NCBI GenBank assembly: GCA_947490605.1
Contig: CANLHE010000043.1
Span: 1-6,561 of the forward strand
Source: Actinomycetota bacterium
Lineage (GTDB): Bacteria > Actinomycetota > Actinomycetes > Nanopelagicales > Nanopelagicaceae
Length of the DNA stretch: 6,561 nt
Direction of reading: 5' to 3'
Position numbers and translations under genes: made by a program. This document shows, piece by piece, positions 1 through 4,768 of this stretch (positions are counted from its first letter, which is position 1; every line of letters begins with the position of its first letter). The notes under the pieces were generated by a model. That model was not told the origin of the DNA. It saw only the letters and a list, made by a program, of their open reading frames with translations, and did no database searches.

Positions 1-748
1 GCGTGCGGAATGTTCCAGTAAATACTGGAAGTAATTGCTGATGAATCTCAAGAGCTTTATTTGAATTACCAGCAAACCATGCATCTAGCATTGCTCTTAA
101 CTCTGCACCAACAGTGTGCCCACAAACCGATACAAAACCGACTGCGCCAACTGAAAGCAATGGCAAATTCAAAATGTCATCACCGGAATAAACTGGAATT
201 GATGATCTTTTGATTACCCAAGAAGTAGCAGCTGGATTTCCCTTTGCATCTTTTAAAGCGGCAATATTCTTATGCTCTGCTAATTTAACAATCGTATCTG
301 ACTCAATTTCCACTCCAGTTCTTCCTGGAATGTCATACATCATTACTGGCAAATCAGTGGCATCAGCCATTGCCCGAAAGTGGGCTTCAATTCCGGCTTG
401 TGGTGGTTTGTTGTAATAAGGAGTAACAACTAATAAACCATCAGCTCCAGCTTTTGCTGCTCGTTGTGCTTGCTCTACTGAGTGAGAGGTTTCATTATTT
501 CCAGCCCCAGCGATAATTTTAATCTTATCGCCAACAACTTTTCGTACAGCTTTAATTATTTGATCTTTTTCATCATCTGAAGTGGTTGGCGCTTCACCGG
601 TTGTGCCGTTAACTGCAATTCCATCATGACCAGTTGAAACAAGGTGTGCTGCAATTTTTTCTACTCCAGCCCAATCAATCTCGCCACTCTTTGAAAAGGG
701 CGTAATCATCGCAGTAATTAATCTGCCAAATGGTGGAGTGATCTGCAT
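1..748 (-). CDS. dapA: 4-hydroxy-tetrahydrodipicolinate synthase, 3' end outside window
   Basis: DapA is a cytosolic class I aldolase-type enzyme that condenses pyruvate with aspartate semialdehyde, the first committed step of diaminopimelate/lysine synthesis. The frame opens at ATG 748 and runs with no stop to the left edge, giving 249 codons; the family is usually about 290-300 aa, so roughly the last 40-50 residues are missing. Visible family marks are the actinobacterial-type N-terminus MQITPPFGRLITAM, GTTGE at residues 48-52 (pyruvate-binding threonines), TPYYNKP around 109-115 (Tyr112 region), YDIPGRTG at 138-145 (catalytic Tyr138, substrate-binding Arg143), the Schiff-base lysine Lys166 in ALKDAKG, and YSGDD further on. 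All catalytic positions I can check are intact. It lies 20 bp downstream of thyX on the same strand, so co-transcription is likely, but there is no clear Shine-Dalgarno sequence and a -10-like hexamer sits directly upstream. The dapA assignment is firm; only the C-terminus is unseen. Confidence 0.96.
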   Translation of the reverse strand, partial: MQITPPFGRLITAMITPFSKSGEIDWAGVEKIAAHLVSTGHDGIAVNGTTGEAPTTSDDEKDQIIKAVRKVVGDKIKIIAGAGNNETSHSVEQAQRAAKAGADGLLVVTPYYNKPPQAGIEAHFRAMADATDLPVMMYDIPGRTGVEIESDTIVKLAEHKNIAALKDAKGNPAATSWVIKRSSIPVYSGDDILNLPLLSVGAVGFVSVCGHTVGAELRAMLDAWFAGNSNKALEIHQQLLPVFTGTFRT

Positions 749-760
749 GGCTTAAGGCTA
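749..760 (-). promoter_or_regulatory. Candidate -10 box for a leaderless dapA transcript
   Basis: On the minus strand TAGCCT (760-755) matches the actinobacterial -10 pattern TANNNT and is followed by six bases, TAAGCC, and then the dapA ATG. A transcript would start at or next to the start codon. No Shine-Dalgarno sequence is visible in the 20-bp gap after thyX, which fits leaderless translation. I see no convincing -35 element 16-19 bp upstream, and a TANNNT match is common in AT-rich DNA, so this is only a candidate. Read-through from thyX is the alternative source of dapA mRNA. Confidence 0.3.
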
Positions 761-768
761 CCGCTTAT

Positions 769-1488
769 TTACGGCGCTATGCGGCCGGATTTTTGGAATG
801 CTCCATAGGTAATAGGCATTAGTTTGGCAAACTCGGCTTCCATCTTCTCTGCCACCATCTCGATCTCCCGTTGTGGATATGACGGAAAATGTGAACCTTC
901 GCGCGAAGTTCTAAGGGAAAGAAAATTCATCAAGGCCCTAGCATTCATAGTCACATACATTGATGAGTACAAAGTTACTGGCAATACTGCTCTAGCAACC
1001 TCTCTTGCAACTCCAGCATCTAACATTTTCTGATAATTTTCATATGCCAATGCGCAAGTTTCTTTAATTGATTTAACGGTAATTTCATATTGCTCTGGTG
1101 TGCCATCAACAAATGTATAAGCACCAGCTTTACCGATCTGCACTAACTTTCTTTCTTTGCTAGGAATATAAAAAACTGGCTTTAACTCTCGGTATCTTCC
1201 GCTTTCCTCATTATAAGAAGCAATTCGGTGGCGCATAAACTCTCTGAATACAAAAATAGGTGCTGAAATAAAGAAAGTCATTGATGTGTGCTCAAATGGA
1301 GAACCATGACGCTCTCTGGCTAAATAATTAATTAGCCCTTCAGACTTAGAAGCATCACCCCCAACATCTTCTAGTGATTTATCGCCAGCGGTTGAAACCC
1401 GAGCAGCCCAAATAACATCTGCATCGCTTGCGCTAGATTTAACTAACTCAACCGACATATCCTCTCGAAAAACGATCTCATCACTCAT
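769..1488 (-). CDS. thyX: FAD-dependent thymidylate synthase ThyX
   Basis: ThyX is the flavin-dependent thymidylate synthase. It methylates dUMP to dTMP with methylene-tetrahydrofolate as carbon donor and NADPH via FAD as reductant, and acts as a cytosolic homotetramer. The 239-aa product has the signature RHRx7S exactly, at Arg86-His87-Arg88 with Ser96 (RHRIASYNEES), followed by GRYREL. The C-terminal half has ARAVLP and NARALMNFLSLR, where family arginines contact dUMP, so the protein is full length with an intact core. The start is ATG 1488: an in-frame TAA at 1528-1530 leaves no other ATG, GTG or TTG upstream. There is only a weak AGGG 8 nt before the ATG. It is divergent from azlC (52-bp gap) and 20 bp upstream of dapA. 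The thyX-dapA pair is conserved in Actinobacteria. Whether the organism also has ThyA cannot be seen here. Confidence 0.97.
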   Translation of the reverse strand: MSDEIVFREDMSVELVKSSASDADVIWAARVSTAGDKSLEDVGGDASKSEGLINYLARERHGSPFEHTSMTFFISAPIFVFREFMRHRIASYNEESGRYRELKPVFYIPSKERKLVQIGKAGAYTFVDGTPEQYEITVKSIKETCALAYENYQKMLDAGVAREVARAVLPVTLYSSMYVTMNARALMNFLSLRTSREGSHFPSYPQREIEMVAEKMEAEFAKLMPITYGAFQKSGRIAP

Positions 1489-1501
1489 GGTTGCGACCCT
1501 A
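1489..1501 (-). promoter_or_regulatory. Candidate -10 box for a leaderless thyX transcript
   Basis: Minus-strand TAGGGT (1501-1496) fits TANNNT and is followed by seven bases, CGCAACC, before the thyX ATG at 1488, placing the expected transcription start at or within a base or two of the start codon. The AGGG inside this hexamer could instead be read as a weak Shine-Dalgarno sequence with 8-nt spacing. No good -35 element is visible at 17-18 bp. The gap must hold a thyX promoter unless transcription begins inside azlC, because azlC points the other way. Confidence 0.4.
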
Positions 1502-1504
1502 TCT

Positions 1505-1540
1505 TTGGTAATTGATGAATGGCTGGATTAAAGTGTCGGC
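1505..1540 (+). promoter_or_regulatory. Candidate promoter for leaderless azlCD mRNA
   Basis: TTGGTA (1505-1510, four of six matches to TTGACA), an 18-bp spacer and TAAAGT (1529-1534, TANNNT) are followed by GTCGGC and the azlC GTG at 1541. The spacing predicts transcription starting at about the G of GTG, a leaderless message. No Shine-Dalgarno sequence precedes the GTG. The -35 box lies within the thyX upstream region, so the divergent promoters would overlap and could interfere with each other or share a regulator. No clear dyad operator is visible in the 52 bp. Confidence 0.45.
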
Positions 1541-2203
1541 GTGTCAATAAATCCTCGGTCAAACCCGATAGATCGCACCGCTCTTAGCGTTGCTTTCACT
1601 GTCGGGCTTTATGGTGCCGCCTTTGGCGCCGCCGGTGTGACCGCTGGCTTTTCAATTATTCAGACCTGCTTACTTTCACTGCTTCTATTCTCGGGTGCAT
1701 CGCAATTTGCTGTCGTTGGAATTATGGGAGCTGGTGGTGGAGCAATTAGTGCAATTGCTACCGCGACCTTGCTTGGATTTCGTAACGCACTTTACGGTCT
1801 TCAAATGGCGCCAATTTTAAAAGTTAAAGGAATTAAGAGAATTCTCGCAGCTCAAATCACAATTGATGAATCAACCGCGGTTGCAACTTTGCAGGAAAAT
1901 GATGCAGATAGAAAACGTGGTTTCTACATTACTGGCATTGGTGTTTATGTCTTTTGGAATCTATTTACTTTCCTAGGTGCACTTGGTGCAAGTGCAATTG
2001 GTGATCCATCAGTTTGGGGATTAGACGCAGCAGTGCCCGCTGCATTTTGTGGTCTAATTTGGCCAAGACTTAAAAATAAGACTCAATTTATAGTCTCGGC
2101 TGCTGCCATCTCTTGGGCATTAATACTTACACCTCTTACCCCTGCCGGTGTTCCTATTATTACAACTGTAATTTTGGCCATCATTTTTGGGTGGAAAAAA
2201 TGA
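1541..2203 (+). CDS. azlC: AzlC family branched-chain amino acid export permease, large subunit
   Basis: AzlC is the larger membrane subunit of the AzlCD exporter, known for branched-chain amino acid (and azaleucine) efflux in Bacillus and equivalent to BrnF in Corynebacterium. The 220-aa product is strongly hydrophobic, with about six or seven membrane segments (roughly residues 14-36, 38-62, 64-80, 128-152, 160-175, 182-197 and 203-217). Family marks include FSGASQF at 50-56, the FRNALYG segment at 80-86 (the region that reads as RHxLYG in many relatives) and the conserved acidic pair in TIDEST at 107-112. The start is the GTG at 1541: an in-frame TAA at 1529-1531 lies only 9 bp upstream and the next in-frame ATG is about 60 codons inside. 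The gene overlaps azlD by ATGA. No Lrp- or LysR-type regulator lies beside it in the window. The actual substrate cannot be read from sequence; branched-chain amino acids or methionine is inference from the family. Confidence 0.9.
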   Translation: MSINPRSNPIDRTALSVAFTVGLYGAAFGAAGVTAGFSIIQTCLLSLLLFSGASQFAVVGIMGAGGGAISAIATATLLGFRNALYGLQMAPILKVKGIKRILAAQITIDESTAVATLQENDADRKRGFYITGIGVYVFWNLFTFLGALGASAIGDPSVWGLDAAVPAAFCGLIWPRLKNKTQFIVSAAAISWALILTPLTPAGVPIITTVILAIIFGWKK

Positions 2204-2508
2204 GCCAAATATGGATAGCAGTTATTGGCGCTAGTGTTACCGCGTTTTTAAATAAGTATTTTGGTCACAGCGTTCCAGAAAAATGGCTAGATAAACCAAG
2301 GTTTAAAAGAATAAACACTTTGGTTCCAATAGTTCTACTAAGTGCATTAGTTGGTGTTCAAACATTTGCAGATAAAAAGGAGTTAGTGATAGATCAACGT
2401 CTGGCTGGCGTTGGCGTAGCACTAATTGCTTTAAAGTTTAAAGCACCTTTCCCGGTTGTAGTGATATCAGCAGCCATTACTTCGGCCGCAATTTACAACT
2501 GGTTTTAA
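2200..2508 (+). CDS. azlD: AzlD family small subunit of branched-chain amino acid exporter
   Basis: AzlD (BrnE in Corynebacterium) is the small membrane partner of AzlC, and both are needed for export. From ATG 2200 the product is 102 aa, the usual AzlD length. It has three or four hydrophobic segments: about residues 3-20, 43-60, 70-84 and 86-101. A charged loop (KWLDKPRFKRI) precedes the second, matching the basic loop before the conserved proline-containing helix of the family (NTLVPIVLLSAL). The start is set by the ATGA overlap with the azlC stop and by GGTGG five bases upstream. The same frame is open further upstream to an ATG at 2113, but those 29 extra residues are Tyr/Cys-rich, hydrophilic and lie inside azlC, so they are not part of the protein. 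The last 4 bp overlap the stop of the convergent redoxin gene. Confidence 0.88.
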   Translation: MSQIWIAVIGASVTAFLNKYFGHSVPEKWLDKPRFKRINTLVPIVLLSALVGVQTFADKKELVIDQRLAGVGVALIALKFKAPFPVVVISAAITSAAIYNWF

Positions 2509-2523
2509 AGAACTTTTAAAGCC
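2501..2523. terminator. Inverted repeat across convergent stops, possible two-way terminator
   Basis: The 23-bp stretch GGTTTTAAAG-AA-CTTTTAAAGCC is an inverted repeat centred on 2512. Bases 2501-2509 pair with 2515-2523 to give a nine-pair stem with one G-U wobble and a 5-nt loop. It covers the stop codons of both azlD (2506-2508) and the opposite-strand redoxin (2505-2507), where a bidirectional terminator would be expected. Weak points are the AT-rich stem, with only two G-C pairs at its base, and the lack of a long T run on either side (a loosely T-rich stretch follows on the plus strand). It is a structural candidate only. Confidence 0.4.
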
Positions 2524-2756
2524 TCTAGTTTCTCTTTAAGAGCTATATCTGAAGGCTCAGTTAAGTGAGTACCGTCTGAAAAAATAATTACTGGTATTGA
2601 ACGCATGCCACCATTAATTTCAATAACTTTATCACTTGCCGCTGCATCCGCTTCAACATCAATGTAGTTGTACTTCACATTATTTGAATCTAAAAATCTC
2701 TTAGAACGGCGGCAATCTCCACACCATTCAGCCCCATATACTGTTATATCGCTCAT
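2505..2756 (-). CDS. Mycoredoxin / glutaredoxin-like thiol-disulfide oxidoreductase
   Basis: This is a small cytosolic thioredoxin-fold protein of 83 aa. The N-terminal strand ITVYGAEWCGDC carries a CxxC active site, Cys12-Gly-Asp-Cys15, followed by the helix RRSKRFLD. The cis-proline loop is RSIPVIIF (Pro55), and FSDGTHLTEPS provides the last strand and the start of the final helix. Length and pattern match the actinobacterial mycoredoxin-like group, whose characterised members reduce mycothiol mixed disulfides. The NrdH redoxins are an alternative of similar size, but the WCGDCRR pattern favours the mycoredoxin-like annotation. The substrate here is unknown. The start is ATG 2756, overlapping the dapB stop by ATGA, with a strong GGAGGG (2768-2763) six bases upstream. 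The gene is the last of the pnp-peptidase-dapB unit and ends tail-to-tail with azlD. Family assignment is firm; mycothiol dependence is inferred from the phylum. Confidence 0.87.
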   Translation of the reverse strand: MSDITVYGAEWCGDCRRSKRFLDSNNVKYNYIDVEADAAASDKVIEINGGMRSIPVIIFSDGTHLTEPSDIALKEKLEALKVL

Positions 2757-3499
2757 TTCATTCCCTCCATGTAATTTTCAAGACCAACTGTTAGTCCTGG
2801 ATGTTTTGCAACATTTCTAACTCCAATTAATACTCCTGGCATAAATCCAGCGCGATTAATCGAATCATGTCTAATGCTTAAAGTTTCACCCGAATCACCA
2901 AAAATTACCTCTTGGTGAGCAACATAGCCATGAGAGCGAATGGAGTGAATCGGTACATCGCCAACCTTGGCTCCTCTAGCTCCCGGGATAATTGTTTTGC
3001 TAGCGTCCGGCATCACACCTTTTTTGCTTTGCTTTCTAGCATCGGTAATTAGCTCGGCAGTTCTAATTGCTGTTCCAGATGGAGCATCAACTTTATTTGC
3101 ATGATGTAGTTCGATAATTTCAACACTTTCAAAGTACTGGGCAGCTTTTTGAGAGAACTGCATCATAAGGACTGCGCCAAGGCCAAAGTTAGGAGCAATT
3201 AATGCGCCAACTTTTGGATTCTTTGAGAGTAGATTTTTTAGTTCAGAAAGCTTTTTATCATCAAATCCAGTAGTACCAACGACAACATGAATGCCGTTGT
3301 TTATTGCAAACTCAAGATTTTTCATTACTGAATCAGGGTGCGTAAAATCAATAACAACCTCTGTACCGGTTTTAACGAGCTGATCTAATGAATCACCTAG
3401 ATCTAATGCAGAACTAAGTGTTAAGTCGCTTGCACTTTCAATAGCCGCAACTGTTTCCGCGCCCATTCTTCCTTTGGCGCCTAGCACTGCAACCTTCAT
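2753..3499 (-). CDS. dapB: 4-hydroxy-tetrahydrodipicolinate reductase
   Basis: DapB reduces the DapA product to tetrahydrodipicolinate with NAD(P)H, the second step of the diaminopimelate branch feeding peptidoglycan and lysine; it is cytosolic. The 248-aa product opens with the Rossmann motif VLGAKGRMG (Gly7, Gly10, Gly13), followed by VVVGTTGF at 72-79 and APNFGLGAVLMM at 102-113. The catalytic segment is ELHHANKVDAPSGTA at 130-144, where His132, His133 and Lys136 correspond to E. coli His159, His160 and Lys163. The C-terminal domain contains RSHGYVAHQEVIFG and SIRHDSINRAGFMPG, also family marks. The length fits the short actinobacterial form (about 245-250 aa, against 273 in E. coli). The start ATG 3499 overlaps the peptidase stop by ATGA and is preceded by GAAAGG (3513-3508) with 8-nt spacing. 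Its pathway partner dapA lies about 2 kb away beyond azlCD and thyX. Confidence 0.97.
   Translation of the reverse strand: MKVAVLGAKGRMGAETVAAIESASDLTLSSALDLGDSLDQLVKTGTEVVIDFTHPDSVMKNLEFAINNGIHVVVGTTGFDDKKLSELKNLLSKNPKVGALIAPNFGLGAVLMMQFSQKAAQYFESVEIIELHHANKVDAPSGTAIRTAELITDARKQSKKGVMPDASKTIIPGARGAKVGDVPIHSIRSHGYVAHQEVIFGDSGETLSIRHDSINRAGFMPGVLIGVRNVAKHPGLTVGLENYMEGMK
2757..2768 (-). promoter_or_regulatory. Strong Shine-Dalgarno sequence of the redoxin gene
   Basis: GGAGGG on the minus strand (2768-2763) lies six bases before the redoxin ATG and inside the last codons of dapB. It is the best anti-16S match in the window and settles the start at 2756. With the ATGA stop-start overlap it suggests translation through both re-initiation and independent ribosome entry. 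Confidence 0.75.
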
Positions 3500-4767
3500 G
3501 AGATTAACCTTTCAAATTTACTACTTGACCTAAATGGTCCCACTACCGCAAGGGTAGGAGATGTCGGCAGGATTTGGCGGGCAATTTCCTTAATTTGCTC
3601 ATGTGTTACATTAGAAATCTCGCGCAAAATTTCATCAAAGCTTAGGACCTGGCCATAAACCAACTCACTTTTGCCAATTCTGGTCATTCTAGAACCAGTA
3701 TCCTCTTGGCTTAATACCAGTGATCCAGAAACTGCTCCCTTTGCCCGATTAATCTCCTCCATCGTCAAACCATTCTCCGCCACATCATGCAATATCGATT
3801 GGATAATTTTAATTGATTCCTCTGCTTTATCAGGCTTGCAGCCAACATAAAAAGATAAAACACCGCTACCGGCAAATTGTTGACTATATGCATAGGTTGA
3901 ATATGCAAGGCCACGCTTTTCTCTAATCTCTTGAAACAATCTTGATGACATTCCGCCACCTAAAGCAGAAGACAAAATACTCAATGCAAATCTGCGCTTA
4001 TCATCCCTAGCAACACCTGGTACGCCATAAACAATATGTGCTTGTTCAGTTTTGCGATCAAGCAGAGTTACTTCACCTTTGCCAGGAACCTTTATTGCAG
4101 GTGATTTTCTTACTTTAAAATCTGTTTTAGGTTGATCGAGAAAACCATCTTTGGAAAGTGCATCTTCAACCAGTTCAACTACTTTTTTATGCTTAATATT
4201 TCCAGCAACTGAGACAACTAAATCCTCTGGTTTATATCTATTTTGATAGTAATTAAAAACGGTACTTCGGCTCATGCCTTTAATGGATTCAACAGTTCCT
4301 AAAATTGGCCGACCAAGTGGTGTATCACCGTAATACTTCTCTAAAAAAAGATCATGGATTAGATCACTTGGATCATCATCACGCATGGCAATCTCTTCTA
4401 GAACAACTTTACGCTCAGCATCAACATCATCTGGCTTAACTACCGATGAAGTGATCAAATCACTAATTACATCAACTGCAAGTGGAAGATCTTTATCAAT
4501 TACCCGGGCATAAAAGCAGGTGTACTCCTTGGAGGTAAATGCATTTGTTTCGCCACCGACCGCTTCAATAGCGGATGAAATTTCAAGGGATGAGCGTTTT
4601 TTAGTTCCTTTAAATAATAAATGCTCTAGAAAATGTGAAGCTCCCGCGGTTGAAACTGATTCATCGCGGGAGCCAACATTAACCCAAATACCAAAAGCTG
4701 CAGAGCGAACAGATCTTTCCTCTTCCGTGACTATTCGTAAGCCACTAGGTAAGACCGTTCTTGCCAA
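3496..4767 (-). CDS. M16 family (pitrilysin/processing-peptidase type) zinc metallopeptidase, TTG start
   Basis: This 423-aa protein is an M16B-type peptidase, the counterpart of PepR next to gpsI/pnp in mycobacteria and related to mitochondrial processing peptidase beta. The inverted zinc motif HxxEH is complete: His45-Phe-Leu-Glu48-His49 in HFLEHLLFKGT, with the third ligand at Glu125 in ERKVVLEEI, 76 residues after His49 as in the family. Also present are GGETNAFTSKEYTCFYARV at 71-89 and, in the second half, LGGGMSSRLFQEIREKRGLAYS, the glycine-rich/R-Y segment of M16 proteins. The length is normal and there is no signal peptide, so it is probably cytosolic. The start is TTG at 4767, one base after the pnp stop: an in-frame TAG at 4807-4809 and the absence of ATG or GTG in between make it the only standard start that keeps the zinc motif. 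There is only a weak purine-rich region upstream, so translation probably depends on pnp. The natural substrate is unknown. Confidence 0.93.
   Translation of the reverse strand: MARTVLPSGLRIVTEEERSVRSAAFGIWVNVGSRDESVSTAGASHFLEHLLFKGTKKRSSLEISSAIEAVGGETNAFTSKEYTCFYARVIDKDLPLAVDVISDLITSSVVKPDDVDAERKVVLEEIAMRDDDPSDLIHDLFLEKYYGDTPLGRPILGTVESIKGMSRSTVFNYYQNRYKPEDLVVSVAGNIKHKKVVELVEDALSKDGFLDQPKTDFKVRKSPAIKVPGKGEVTLLDRKTEQAHIVYGVPGVARDDKRRFALSILSSALGGGMSSRLFQEIREKRGLAYSTYAYSQQFAGSGVLSFYVGCKPDKAEESIKIIQSILHDVAENGLTMEEINRAKGAVSGSLVLSQEDTGSRMTRIGKSELVYGQVLSFDEILREISNVTHEQIKEIARQILPTSPTLAVVGPFRSSSKFERLIS
3500..3513 (-). promoter_or_regulatory. Shine-Dalgarno sequence of dapB
   Basis: GAAAGG on the minus strand (3513-3508) sits eight bases before the dapB ATG, within the last codons of the M16 peptidase gene. 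It supports the start at 3499 and indicates that dapB has its own ribosome entry as well as possible coupling through the ATGA overlap. Confidence 0.6.
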
Positions 4768-4768
4768 A

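Noticed and set aside
210..416. Plus-strand open frame antisense to dapA
   Set aside because: It overlaps strongly conserved DapA sequence including the active-site tyrosine and arginine and has no recognisable domain. Such antisense frames are expected by chance; the similar ones opposite thyX (824-1033), the peptidase (4520-4810) and pnp (4761-5102, 5581-5820, 6255-6446) were dropped for the same reason.
1613..1630. GC-rich hairpin near the start of azlC (GGTGCC...GGCGCC) as an attenuator or riboswitch
   Set aside because: The bases encode the Gly/Ala-rich first membrane segment (YGAAFGAAG), which explains the symmetry. There is no leader peptide, T run or alternative pairing, and azlC appears to have almost no 5' leader.
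2113..2199. N-terminal extension of azlD from an upstream ATG, adding 29 residues
   Set aside because: The added residues are Tyr/Cys-rich, not membrane-like and unlike AzlD proteins. They lie wholly inside azlC in another frame. The ATG at 2200 has GGTGG upstream, overlaps the azlC stop as ATGA and gives the family's normal length.
3765..3959. 64-codon open frame on the minus strand within the peptidase gene
   Set aside because: It lies in another frame of a well-supported gene with intact zinc-site and M16 motifs. The translation resembles no family I recognise, so it is treated as chance.
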